DNA of 64,000 nucleotides, from positions 34,045 to 98,044 of the forward strand of contig CAJOCJ010000005.1 of assembly GCA_905236635.1 (NCBI GenBank), read 5' to 3'. The notes beneath the pieces were generated by a model, which made no database searches, was not told where the DNA came from, and saw only the letters and a program-made list of their open reading frames with translations. The translations under genes and the position numbers were made by a program. This document shows, piece by piece, positions 54,445 to 63,075 of this stretch. This stretch comes from an uncultured Bacteroidales bacterium (GTDB lineage Bacteria > Bacteroidota > Bacteroidia > Bacteroidales > F082). Within the stretch, counting starts at the first letter, position 1; every line of letters starts with the position of its first letter.

Positions 54445-55560
54445 CTAGTAAATCAGATATTTCTCTCTGATTTTCAGATAGTTATCGATTCCGTCCTGCC
54501 ACGATGAACGAATCTCATCCTCTGGAATGGCGGAATCGATTTTTTGTTGCAAATCGCCGACACCAACCAGTTTTATGAAATAATTGTTGAAGAATTTATC
54601 ATCGTTGGCCAAACGCTTTCTCGCTTCCATAATCCATGAAAGATTCAGCTTTTTCTCGTTTTTACGATAATTATGGGCATAATCGATGAGATTCACAGTG
54701 TCGTTGATTCCTGGTAAGATATAGACCTGAAAAGGATATTTCGTGCCACGCCCAACACCGACTTCAGTGCCTTCAAACAGACATAAGGAAGGGTAGAGGT
54801 AAACAGCCTCCCAGTTCGGCAGATTCGGCGATGGCTTCACTGGAAGCTTGTAAATGGCGTTTCTATCATAATTGCCAAGCGCGATGACCGTCAAATCGCA
54901 TTGGATGCCGTTTTCCAGCCACTTCTCACAGTTGACCATCATGGCATATTCGCCAATCGTCAAGCCGTAAACTATAGGTACGCAATGCATTCCGACGAAT
55001 GACTTGTTCTCTGGCTCAAGCACCGGACCATCCACGTAAAAGCCATTAGGATTCGGGCGGTCGAGGACGATGACGGGAATATTATTCTCCGCAGCAGCCT
55101 CCATCACATAGGTCATGGTGGAGATATAAGTGTAGAATCTGCAGCCTACATCCTGAAGGTCAAACACAAGAATGTCTAAGCCTTGCAGCTGCTCAGCGGT
55201 TGGTTTCTTGTTCTTTCCGTATAACGAAACGATGGCAATACCCGTTTTCTCGTCAACGCCCGATGCCACATGAGCTCCAGCCTCAGCAGTACCCCGGAAA
55301 CCGTGTTCTGGCGTGAAAATCTTCACGATATCAACGCCATGACTCAGCAAAGTATCCACAAGATGTGTGCCGTTGTCCATGATGCTCGTCTGGTTTGCTA
55401 CCACGCCGACATGCTTGTTTTCAAGCATAGGGAGGTACTGTTCCATCCTCATAGCACCCGACACTGCCTCTCTTGCGTCAAGAAGTTTCTGTCCTTTGGC
55501 ATTGATAATCAGAGAGATACACATTATGATGGCAAATAATGCCAAAATTCTTTTGGTCAT
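54445..55560 (-). CDS. DUF1343 / NamZ-type exo-beta-N-acetylmuramidase
   Basis: DUF1343 proteins include NamZ, which removes terminal MurNAc from peptidoglycan fragments. The 371-residue protein starts with a signal peptide (ILALFAIIMCISLIINAKG) and has NKHVGVVANQTSI, FTPEHGFRG, GVDEKTGIAIVSLYG, DLQDVGCRFYTY and LDRPNPNGFYVDGP, the family core. The frame extends to 55791, but that would overlap the divergent gene and its promoter; ATG 55560 places the signal peptide at the start. It probably acts in the periplasm on wall turnover products. Confidence 0.88.
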   Translation of the reverse strand: MTKRILALFAIIMCISLIINAKGQKLLDAREAVSGAMRMEQYLPMLENKHVGVVANQTSIMDNGTHLVDTLLSHGVDIVKIFTPEHGFRGTAEAGAHVASGVDEKTGIAIVSLYGKNKKPTAEQLQGLDILVFDLQDVGCRFYTYISTMTYVMEAAAENNIPVIVLDRPNPNGFYVDGPVLEPENKSFVGMHCVPIVYGLTIGEYAMMVNCEKWLENGIQCDLTVIALGNYDRNAIYKLPVKPSPNLPNWEAVYLYPSLCLFEGTEVGVGRGTKYPFQVYILPGINDTVNLIDYAHNYRKNEKKLNLSWIMEARKRLANDDKFFNNYFIKLVGVGDLQQKIDSAIPEDEIRSSWQDGIDNYLKIREKYLIY

Positions 55561-55575
55561 ATCTAATATTTTATT

Positions 55576-55591
55576 TATTTTTGCAATGATA
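55576..55591. promoter_or_regulatory. Adjacent divergent promoter boxes for namZ-like and FtsX-like genes
   Basis: Plus-strand TATTTTTG at 55576-55583 precedes ATG 55600 by 16 bases. Immediately next to it, plus-strand CAATGATA at 55584-55591 is a minus-strand TATCATTG (one mismatch) that could serve the namZ-like gene. The two boxes abut. Confidence 0.45.
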
Positions 55592-55599
55592 AGAAAAAA

Positions 55600-56820
55600 A
55601 TGAACGCGGCGGCATTCATATCTAAAAGAATTTTTTCGTTGTCGAAGGAAAACCTGTCTTCGACAGTGATGCGTATTGCCGTCATCAGTGTGGCTCTCGG
55701 CATCGCTATCATGTTGATTTCCATAGCGGTAGTTGTCGGTTTCAAGAATCAGATTAAAGACAAGGTGATAGGCTTCGTCGCCCCAATACACATACAGGCG
55801 CTGAACCAGAACGAGTCTATAGAGGAGACGCCATTTGTCTTCGACAGTGTCCTAAGCACACGCCTCGACAAGCCGTTCATCACCGAGATGCACAAGACTG
55901 CCAACAAAGCAGGTATCCTCAAGACTGACGAGGATATACAAGCTGTGGTGCTGAAAGGAGTCGATGCCGATTACAACTGGAAATATATAGAGTCGAATAT
56001 CATTGACGGCGAGATTCCGCAATATGTTGAAAATGAGCGTTCTAACGACGTCGTGATATCAAACCTTATAGCCCATAAGATGAAACTTCACGTCGGCGAC
56101 CCGGTACGCATCTGGTTTGTCGACTCCGGGATGAAGGCGAGAGGCAGGAAATTCGACGTGAAAGGCATATACGAGACTGGCCTTCAAGACTGTGACGAAC
56201 GCTTTGTTTACTGCGATTTGAACCAGATCCGACGACTCAACGGATGGGACAATGGCGAGATCGGCCATCTCGAAATATGGGTCGCCGACGAGAAACTCAT
56301 CGAAGAATATAACGACCAGATCTACTACAGCATCCCGACGAACCTGGTGTCGTACACTGCGATGGAGACCTATCCCAACATCTTCGACTGGCTCCAACTT
56401 CAAGACATGAACGTTGTGATTATCATCGCACTGATGCTGCTTGTGGCAGGTATCACAATAATCAGTATGTTGTTGATAATCATACTGGAACGCACCTCGA
56501 CGATAGGTCTGCTCAAGGCCATGGGCGCCAACAACCAACTCATCAGAAGGATATTCATGAAACGCTCGTTCAGGATATTATTAATAGGCATGATAATAGG
56601 CAATGTCATCGGACTGGGACTATGCTTTATACAAAGTCATTACAACATCATCGCGCTGTCACCAGAGTCGTATTATCTCTCATCGGTGCCGATTGAGTTT
56701 AATTGGTGTTACATTGCGGCGCTCAACCTCGGAACAATGATTCTCTGGGTGCTGATGCTTTTATTGCCGACCATGCTTATCAACAATGTAAGACCTTCAA
56801 AATCAATAAGATTCGAATAA
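55600..56820 (+). CDS. FtsX/LolE-like ABC transporter permease
   Basis: A 406-residue protein with one N-terminal membrane helix (IAVISVALGIAIMLISIAVVV), a large periplasmic MacB-like domain (about 50-270) and three C-terminal helices (VVIIIALMLLVAGITIISML onward), the four-helix FtsX layout. The family includes LolC/E lipoprotein exporters; the ATPase is not adjacent. In Bacteroidetes such genes are the usual LolE candidates. Confidence 0.88.
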   Translation: MNAAAFISKRIFSLSKENLSSTVMRIAVISVALGIAIMLISIAVVVGFKNQIKDKVIGFVAPIHIQALNQNESIEETPFVFDSVLSTRLDKPFITEMHKTANKAGILKTDEDIQAVVLKGVDADYNWKYIESNIIDGEIPQYVENERSNDVVISNLIAHKMKLHVGDPVRIWFVDSGMKARGRKFDVKGIYETGLQDCDERFVYCDLNQIRRLNGWDNGEIGHLEIWVADEKLIEEYNDQIYYSIPTNLVSYTAMETYPNIFDWLQLQDMNVVIIIALMLLVAGITIISMLLIIILERTSTIGLLKAMGANNQLIRRIFMKRSFRILLIGMIIGNVIGLGLCFIQSHYNIIALSPESYYLSSVPIEFNWCYIAALNLGTMILWVLMLLLPTMLINNVRPSKSIRFE

Positions 56821-56838
56821 TTTAAAAACATAAGTATT

Positions 56839-57270
56839 ATGATGGAAAATTTCAAAATTGAACCTTTAAAAGGATATGGCGAGCTCCAGTTTGGGATGCC
56901 TATCGACGACGTGGTCGAGATACTTGGCCAGCCTACCAATCAGGAGGAAATAGAGTCGGCCTATGAAGACGACAGCCATGTGGTGGTCCTTGACTACGAA
57001 GACATTGATTTCTCGGCTTATTTCGAGGGTAATGCCATGCTGAAACTCACCAATTTCTACACTTTCAACGAGAAGTCAGAGCTTTTCGGAGCCAAAGTTT
57101 TCGACTTGAATAAAGACGAGATTGTTGAACTTATGAAACAGAACGGCTATGAGTCATATGTCGAAGACACCGAAGACGGCGACTGCCTGACATACGAAGA
57201 GCTGAATCTTGACTTCTATTTCGATGATAATCAGTTAGTTGAGGTGTTCTGGGAGTGCCAGCGCGGATGA
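56839..57270 (+). CDS. Uncharacterised acidic 143-residue protein
   Basis: I do not recognise the family with certainty. The sequence is strongly acidic, lacks a signal peptide and opens with EPLKGYGELQFGMPIDDVVEILGQP, a pattern seen in small SmpA/immunity-like folds where a start strand is followed by a G-x-P loop. It lies 18 bases after the FtsX-like gene and its 3' end overlaps the convergent xerD gene by 40 bases. Confidence 0.75.
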   Translation: MMENFKIEPLKGYGELQFGMPIDDVVEILGQPTNQEEIESAYEDDSHVVVLDYEDIDFSAYFEGNAMLKLTNFYTFNEKSELFGAKVFDLNKDEIVELMKQNGYESYVEDTEDGDCLTYEELNLDFYFDDNQLVEVFWECQRG

Positions 57271-58157
57271 AACATCGTGATGACCTCGCGCAGGTATTCA
57301 TCCGAGACATGAGTATATATTTCAGTCGTTGAGATACTCGAATGTCCCAGCATTTGCTGGACTGCACGCAAGTCGGCGCCACCTTCCAGGAGATGTGTGG
57401 CAAACGAATGCCGTAGGGTGTGCGGACTGATACTTTTCTTTATGCCGGCTTTCTCGGCAAGACTCTTTACCAATAGAAACACACTCTGACGCGTCAGGCT
57501 CGTACCTCGGGCGCTGATAAACACTTTGTCAGTGTATTTTGCCTTTATTTCCTGATGAAGACGCTCGCCCTTGACATAAAGCATCAGTTCGTTCAAGGTC
57601 TTTTTACCTATTGGGATGAGACGTTCTTTGTCGCCTTTGCCGATGACACGAATAAACTCGTCTTTGATATATATATCACTGATATTCAATGAGATGACCT
57701 CTGATACGCGTAAACCGCAGCCGTACATCACCTCGATGATGGCTTTGTTGCGATGTCCGAACTGCTGACTGAGGTCGATACAGTCCATCATGCTGACGAT
57801 TTCCTCATAACTCAAAACCTCAGGAATATGGCGGCCTATAGAAGGGAAGCTGACGAGCAGGGTGGGGTCTTCCTCACAAACCTTCTCCTGAAGGAGAAAC
57901 CTGTAAAAACTCTTCAATCCGGATAAAATCCTGGCTTGAGATGAGGAGCTGATACCTAGGTCATAAAGTTTTGCGAAGAAATCTTCAATGTCGTGATGCG
58001 TGATCTCTGTTACTGAAAGCGATTTCTTGGCGTCTTCCAGATGCTCTCTAAACAATTCAATATCATGGCAATACGCTTCGACGGTATTGTCGGACAACGA
58101 CTGCTCAAGACGCAGATAATCGCTGAAATGCCGTATCAGACTCTTATCTAATAACAT
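57231..58157 (-). CDS. xerD: Tyrosine recombinase XerD
   Basis: XerD resolves chromosome dimers at dif with XerC. The 308-residue protein has the SAM-like N-domain and all catalytic residues: R150 in GCGLRVSEV, K174 in VIGKGDKERL, H246 and R249 in SPHTLRHSFATHL, H272 in LGHSSISTT and nucleophile Y281 in IYTH. It has its own -7 box at 58170-58177. It is chromosomal in context, with no integrative element around it. Confidence 0.93.
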   Translation of the reverse strand: MLLDKSLIRHFSDYLRLEQSLSDNTVEAYCHDIELFREHLEDAKKSLSVTEITHHDIEDFFAKLYDLGISSSSQARILSGLKSFYRFLLQEKVCEEDPTLLVSFPSIGRHIPEVLSYEEIVSMMDCIDLSQQFGHRNKAIIEVMYGCGLRVSEVISLNISDIYIKDEFIRVIGKGDKERLIPIGKKTLNELMLYVKGERLHQEIKAKYTDKVFISARGTSLTRQSVFLLVKSLAEKAGIKKSISPHTLRHSFATHLLEGGADLRAVQQMLGHSSISTTEIYTHVSDEYLREVITMFHPRWHSQNTSTN

Positions 58158-58169
58158 TTAATTTTTTTG

Positions 58170-58177
58170 CAAATATA
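58170..58177 (-). promoter_or_regulatory. -7 promoter element TATATTTG for xerD
   Basis: Plus-strand CAAATATA, 12 bases upstream of the xerD start. Confidence 0.6.
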
Positions 58178-58197
58178 CAAAAAAAATTAATATTTTT

Positions 58198-58258
58198 AAT
58201 GCCATTTGCAGAAATGCGACCTACCACAGGGTACTGTGAGTATTTCGAAAATGGCATT
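58198..58258. repeat. 61-bp inverted-end element, copy 2
   Basis: Ends AATGCCATTT and AAATGGCATT are perfect inverted repeats; the centre CACAGGGTACTGTG forms an inner hairpin (CACAG/CTGTG). It lies between the divergent xerD and mpl promoters, unlike copy 1 (52181-52241), which lies downstream of a gene. Confidence 0.8.
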
Positions 58259-58289
58259 AAAATATCTTTTTATCATTCAAAATTATTTG

Positions 58290-58297
58290 TATTTTTG
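58290..58297 (+). promoter_or_regulatory. -7 promoter element TATTTTTG for mpl
   Basis: TAnnTTTG box 20 bases before ATG 58318. Confidence 0.65.
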
Positions 58298-58317
58298 CAG
58301 TTACAAATATTGAAAAT

Positions 58318-59676
58318 ATGAAAAAAGTCCATTTTATTGCAGTTGGCGGCAGCGCGATGCACAATCTCGCAATCGCCTTACACAGAAAGGGTTACGAGGT
58401 TACTGGTTCGGATGACGAGATTTTTGAGCCATCACGGACGCGTCTTGAGAAAGAAGGCATACTGCCTAAGGAATTCGGCTGGCACCCGGAACTGCTTGAC
58501 GACACATACGAAGCCGTTATATTAGGCATGCACGCCCGCATCGACAACCCCGAACTCGTCCGTGCCCAGGAACTTGGACTTAAGATTTATTCTTATCCCG
58601 AATACCTTTACGAGCAAAGCAAAGACAAGATCCGCATCGTGATAGGCGGAAGCCACGGCAAGACCACCATCACCTCGATGATTCTGCATGTGATGAAACA
58701 AGCAGGTATAGAGACTGACTTCATGGTGGGCGCACAGCTCGAAGGCTTCGACGTGATGGTGAGACTCAGCGAGACCGCGAAATATATGGTGATTGAAGGC
58801 GACGAATACCTCACTTCGCCTATCGACAGGGTGCCGAAGTTCCATAAATATCATCCGCATATAGCAGTGATTTCAGGCATCGGCTGGGACCATGTCAACG
58901 TGTTCCCGACATTCGACAGCTATCTTGAGCAGTTTAGAATATTTGTGAAGACTATAGAAAAAGGCGGCTGTCTGATATACGACGGCAACGATAAAGAAGC
59001 GGCGAAGATAGCACTAAAAGCGGAGGTTCCGACGTTCGGCTATGACGTCCATCCGTATAAAACAAACGGCGACGAGACGATTCTCATTTTGCGTGACGGG
59101 AAAGAGGAAAGTGTACAGATCTTCGGCGAGCATAACATGAAGAACATCAACGCAGCACGTTTTGTGGCCAAACAGATAGGCATCAGTGACGAGCAGTTTT
59201 ATGAGGCTATCAAGACGTTTAAAGGCGCCGCGAGAAGGCTTGAGCTTCTGTTTGAAAACAAGGAGAAAGGCAACCTGGTGTTCCGTGACTTCGCCCACGC
59301 GCCGTCGAAGGTGCTGGCTACGGTGAAAGCGCTGAGAGAACAATATGCCAACAAGGATCTGTTGGTAGTCTTTGAGTTACATACCTACAGCAGCCTCAGC
59401 GAGGTGTTTATCGACCATTACGCACATTGTCTCGACAACTGCGACAAAGCGGTGGTGTTCTACGACCCGCATGCGGTGGCTATTAAAAAGCTCGAGATGA
59501 TGACCGACGAGCGCATCATCCAAGGCTTCCAACGCCCTGACTTACAGGTGGTTCACTCAAAAGACGAGCTTGTAAAGCTTTTAAATGGCCTTAAAAAGGA
59601 AAATATGGTCGGCGGTTTTATGAGCTCTGGCGATTTCAACGGTTTGACTACAGAAGATTTGAAACAATTATTCTAG
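58318..59676 (+). CDS. mpl: UDP-N-acetylmuramate: tripeptide ligase (peptidoglycan recycling)
   Basis: Mpl joins recycled L-Ala-gamma-D-Glu-meso-DAP to UDP-MurNAc. The 452-residue Mur ligase has the N-terminal Rossmann domain (HFIAVGGSAMHNLAIALH, lacking the GxGMxG form of MurC), the P-loop GGSHGKTTITSMI near 109, EGDEYLTS, and the C-terminal domain FRDFAHAPSKVLATVKAL. The preference for Mpl over MurC rests on GGSAMHNLA and DEYLTS, typical of Mpl. With the NamZ-type muramidase it suggests wall recycling. Confidence 0.88.
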   Translation: MKKVHFIAVGGSAMHNLAIALHRKGYEVTGSDDEIFEPSRTRLEKEGILPKEFGWHPELLDDTYEAVILGMHARIDNPELVRAQELGLKIYSYPEYLYEQSKDKIRIVIGGSHGKTTITSMILHVMKQAGIETDFMVGAQLEGFDVMVRLSETAKYMVIEGDEYLTSPIDRVPKFHKYHPHIAVISGIGWDHVNVFPTFDSYLEQFRIFVKTIEKGGCLIYDGNDKEAAKIALKAEVPTFGYDVHPYKTNGDETILILRDGKEESVQIFGEHNMKNINAARFVAKQIGISDEQFYEAIKTFKGAARRLELLFENKEKGNLVFRDFAHAPSKVLATVKALREQYANKDLLVVFELHTYSSLSEVFIDHYAHCLDNCDKAVVFYDPHAVAIKKLEMMTDERIIQGFQRPDLQVVHSKDELVKLLNGLKKENMVGGFMSSGDFNGLTTEDLKQLF

Positions 59677-59678
59677 CT

Positions 59679-59792
59679 CGTCATTTCGACTGAAGCGTAA
59701 TGAAATGAAGCGAAATGGAGAAATCCTCCACCAACGAAAGCATTCACTGATAGAGGATTTCTCGACTCCACTTCGTTCCGCTCGAAATGACG
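59679..59792. repeat. 114-bp palindromic element, copy B
   Basis: Same terminal inverted repeats (CGTCATTTCGA / TCGAAATGACG), same length and near-identical core (GAGAAATCCTCCACCAACGA) as copy A at 13595-13708. It also fills a convergent gap, here between mpl (2 bases away) and the amidohydrolase gene (5 bases away). Confidence 0.8.
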
Positions 59793-59797
59793 GAAAA

Positions 59798-61351
59798 CTA
59801 ATAAACCATCTCCCCGTTGATAAATGTGTTAACAACTTTTACTTCGGGGATTTTTTCGTCTTCAATTGTCATGATGTCATCGGAAAGTATAACAAAATCA
59901 GCTTCTTTCCCGACTTCAATACTACCTTTGCGATCTTCAGCGAAATAGCCTTTCGCCGCCCATATCGTCATCGATTTTAGGGCTTCTTCACGACTTAATT
60001 TATTGTCGGTCAGATGTTTGCGTGCCACCGACGAATAGAATGTCTTGATGGGTGAGACATGCTCGATAGGGAAGTCGGTGCCGTTGATGAGCCATCCGTT
60101 CTGGTCGAGCAAAGTCCTGTAAGCATAAGCATTCTTTACTCGTTCCGAACCCAATCTGTCTTCAGCCCAAGGCATGTCGGATGTGCAATGTGTAGCTTGA
60201 ATTGAAGGTATGATATTGTATTTTTTATAAAACGCAAAATCATGAGGATCAACGACTTGAGAGTGCTCGATACGCCATCTGAGGTCATTGGGGCCTTTCA
60301 GAAACTTGGCATATTCATTGAGAATCATGTGTACGCCTCCGTCGCCGATGGCATGACAGCACACCTGATAACCCGCGTCATACGCCTTCTCGCACACGTG
60401 GTCATAGAAAGCCTCGTCTTCTACTATAAGGCCTTGATTTTCAGGCTCATCGCTATATGGTTCAAGCAGTCGTGCACCGCGCGAGCCCAGTGCGCCGTCG
60501 GCGTAGATCTTCACGGAACGTACCGTAAGCCGTTCCTTCTCGATGACGCCGAACTTCATGAAATAATCCATCGTCTCGTCGTCAGGGTTAATCATAGCGT
60601 TGACTTTCATCTTCAAGATGCCCTGCTGCTGCAAACTGTCAATAAGTGCTATCGATCTGATGTCCAGTCCCGCGTCCGTGACTCCGGTCAATCCATGAGC
60701 AAAACAGTCACGCTGCGAGGTCTTCAACGCCTTGATTCTCTGCTCGTTATCAAGAGGAGGGACGACTGCCTTTGCCTTATCGGCGTCGTTGTCGATAAGC
60801 AATCCCTTCGGCTTGCCGTGTAATCCGATGATATTCAATACGTTATCACTCACAAGAACAGCATGTCCATCGATGCGGGTGATGAGCACTTTCTTATCTG
60901 GGAAACGTTTGTTAAGCTCAGTATTTGCTGGAAATTCCTTCACCTCCCAAAGATTCTGGTCCCATCCGCGTCCCAACAGCCATTCGGAGGAGTTGTTTTC
61001 ATTGTGTTTTGCAAGCCTTTCCAACACCTCATCAAACGATGTACAACCATTTAAGTCGGCATAACGCACCATGGTCTCGCCGTAGCCTACAAAGTGGCAG
61101 TGGCCGTCAATAAAGCCCGGATATATGCTTTGTCCACGTGCGTCAAGGGTATAAGCGGCACGATAATGTTTCAAGATGTCTTTGTCGGAGCCGATAGAGA
61201 CGAATTTGCCATCGTTGACGGCAAAAGCCTGCGCCTTACCAAACTGATTGTCAACGGTATAAATGTTGGCATTGTGGACTATCAGCTCGACACTCTTCTT
61301 GCTGCATGAAAACATGGAGATCATCAAAACTAAAACAAATATTCTTTTCAT
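59798..61351 (-). CDS. YtcJ-like metal-dependent amidohydrolase, lipoprotein
   Basis: The 517-residue protein begins MKRIFVLVLMISMFSC, a lipoprotein signal with Cys16. The amidohydrolase fold follows: IYPGFIDGHCHFVGYG (HxH metal ligands), RIDGHAV, VCCHAIGDGG, and the late NGTDFPIEHVSP (Asp ligand). This matches the YtcJ/LAF group of amidohydrolases; the substrate is unknown. The longer frame to 61387 lacks the signal peptide at its start, so ATG 61351 is used. It lies downstream of the 61398 gene with a short gap. Confidence 0.88.
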   Translation of the reverse strand: MKRIFVLVLMISMFSCSKKSVELIVHNANIYTVDNQFGKAQAFAVNDGKFVSIGSDKDILKHYRAAYTLDARGQSIYPGFIDGHCHFVGYGETMVRYADLNGCTSFDEVLERLAKHNENNSSEWLLGRGWDQNLWEVKEFPANTELNKRFPDKKVLITRIDGHAVLVSDNVLNIIGLHGKPKGLLIDNDADKAKAVVPPLDNEQRIKALKTSQRDCFAHGLTGVTDAGLDIRSIALIDSLQQQGILKMKVNAMINPDDETMDYFMKFGVIEKERLTVRSVKIYADGALGSRGARLLEPYSDEPENQGLIVEDEAFYDHVCEKAYDAGYQVCCHAIGDGGVHMILNEYAKFLKGPNDLRWRIEHSQVVDPHDFAFYKKYNIIPSIQATHCTSDMPWAEDRLGSERVKNAYAYRTLLDQNGWLINGTDFPIEHVSPIKTFYSSVARKHLTDNKLSREEALKSMTIWAAKGYFAEDRKGSIEVGKEADFVILSDDIMTIEDEKIPEVKVVNTFINGEMVY

Positions 61352-61397
61352 GATACTAATAGGGCTGACAAACAATGCCAGCCCCAAAACTTATAAC

Positions 61398-63047
61398 TTA
61401 TTGTAAAACAATGATTTGCTTGCTATTGTTACCATTATCATCTGTAACCACAAACAGATAGGCACCTTTTTCAATATTCGACACATCTACAGTTGTCTGG
61501 CCCTCTATTTTCTGGTTGTAAACGAGTTGTCCAGTGGTGTTATAGACATTAAGTACGCCGTTGCCAGCAGTTTCAACTGTAACGATGCCATGCGATGGGT
61601 TAGGGTAGATGTTAGCAGTATTTGCTGTGGTTTCCTCAATACCGACATTCTTAATGAATGAGAACTCATTAGCTTCTCTATCGGTGAAATTACCTCCCGA
61701 GAAAAGGGTAGTTGAGCCGGCTTTCAAGCCATAAAGGCCGCTGCCTCCTGAAAGACCGTCGCCCGTAGCATCGTAGATGGTAAATCTATAGCAGCCGTTT
61801 TCTTCAAGGTCAACATTTTCGGTGTACATATGATGCACATCGCTGTATGGCCCACCGTTAGCTACGGTGTTGCCAGTAGCAGTATTTACTATATCCCACG
61901 TGATTGCCTCCGGATTGTTGTCGGTGCGGATCGTGACTTTGATAGTCTTGTTTTCAACCACTGGGGCTGAATTGAATGCATAGCTGTAAATGCTAGGTTC
62001 ATAATCGTCAGGAGCTCCATTGATTGCTGATATTTCAATATTCATTTGGTTATTGGACTCGACGTCAAAATTCAATTCACCAAGATAAATCTTTGCACTG
62101 TGGCATGATTCGATATTGCCTTCCCAGTTAATCTGAGCCACGTTATTACCATTTGATGTGACATTGATAGTCAATGAGTTGATGGTCTCAGAGCCAAGAT
62201 TGTCAACCATGATAAACGGATTTTGTGTGCCTGAGCATACTTTCTTCATCATGTGATCAAGGTCGCTGATCATGGCTTGTTTTGCATAATAAGGCTCAAA
62301 GTCGTCTGTCGGCATGCAACCTTGGAATACATGTTTGGTGTTACTGTCCTGAAGCCATGCAACAGCAGTTAATTCATTGACATTCATCACATTAGCCAAT
62401 GCCCATGAATACTTGTATGCGAAATAGTCGCCAGCTTGCATTGCATTTACCATAGTGCCGCCCGAGCTTGGGAGCATTTTCTTCATCACGTTATGGAAAA
62501 CCCTTTCGCCATTGGAGTGGGCGCAAGGTGCTGATGTATAAGTCATGGTTTTTTCAAGCACTGCTATATTCAGCTTCAGGTTGCTTGATGTTATAGCTTC
62601 GGTAGCACGTCCCATGACTATGACATTGATAGTATCTTGAGTATCATTGAGATAATAGTTCATACGCATCTCAAGAGGAGAAGTGACGGCAGCCCACTGA
62701 TTAACCAGATTTTGTGTAACATTACCAGAATTTCCATTCCAAGTGCCGTCGGCTATCGATGTGGGCACACCGGTTACATTATAATATGAAACCCTTGACG
62801 CGACTTCATTGGGGTTGTGAAGATTCATAGGATCGCCTTCGTATGGCCAGTTGACATGGTATTTGATAGCGATAAGGTTGTTGAGATTGTTATTAATAAG
62901 GTTGTCAAGAGCAGGGTTTGCAGAAGCGCACGGGCCGCAAGTGGCACTCGTAAAGCATTCAAGCACAACGACTCTCTGATTCTGTGCGTTGATAGCGCCA
63001 ATGCCTAAAACAAGGCTTAATACTAATAAGGTAAACAGTCTTTTCAT
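61398..63047 (-). CDS. T9SS-exported thioredoxin-like (Omp28-related) protein
   Basis: The 549-residue protein has a signal peptide (LFTLLVLSLVLGIGAINAQ), an N-terminal thioredoxin-like domain with redox motif FTSATCGPCASANPAL (CGPC, the thioredoxin active-site sequence) and VTGVPTSIADG (the cis-Pro loop), middle beta-sandwich regions, and a T9SS type A sorting domain at the end (NIYPNPSHGIVTVE ... LNVYNTTGQLVY ... KGAYLFVV). So it should be exported through the type IX system and fixed to the cell surface. Omp28-like proteins of Porphyromonas share this layout. It has a -7 box at 63068-63075. Confidence 0.88.
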   Translation of the reverse strand: MKRLFTLLVLSLVLGIGAINAQNQRVVVLECFTSATCGPCASANPALDNLINNNLNNLIAIKYHVNWPYEGDPMNLHNPNEVASRVSYYNVTGVPTSIADGTWNGNSGNVTQNLVNQWAAVTSPLEMRMNYYLNDTQDTINVIVMGRATEAITSSNLKLNIAVLEKTMTYTSAPCAHSNGERVFHNVMKKMLPSSGGTMVNAMQAGDYFAYKYSWALANVMNVNELTAVAWLQDSNTKHVFQGCMPTDDFEPYYAKQAMISDLDHMMKKVCSGTQNPFIMVDNLGSETINSLTINVTSNGNNVAQINWEGNIESCHSAKIYLGELNFDVESNNQMNIEISAINGAPDDYEPSIYSYAFNSAPVVENKTIKVTIRTDNNPEAITWDIVNTATGNTVANGGPYSDVHHMYTENVDLEENGCYRFTIYDATGDGLSGGSGLYGLKAGSTTLFSGGNFTDREANEFSFIKNVGIEETTANTANIYPNPSHGIVTVETAGNGVLNVYNTTGQLVYNQKIEGQTTVDVSNIEKGAYLFVVTDDNGNNSKQIIVLQ

Positions 63048-63067
63048 AAGGTTAATTTTTGTATTTG

Positions 63068-63075
63068 CAAAATTA
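63068..63075 (-). promoter_or_regulatory. -7 promoter element TAATTTTG for the T9SS cargo gene
   Basis: Plus-strand CAAAATTA, 20 bases upstream of the 63047 start. It overlaps the stop codon of the ABC ATPase gene upstream. Confidence 0.6.

Noticed and set aside
55561..55791. N-terminal extension of the NamZ-like protein to 55791
   Set aside because: It would run opposite the FtsX-like gene and place the signal peptide inside the protein; ATG 55560 is the sound start.
57231..58157. XerD-type recombinase as the integrase of a mobile island
   Set aside because: The sequence fits housekeeping XerD, neighbours are core genes, and no attachment repeats or cargo genes were found next to it or to the nearby part of the window.
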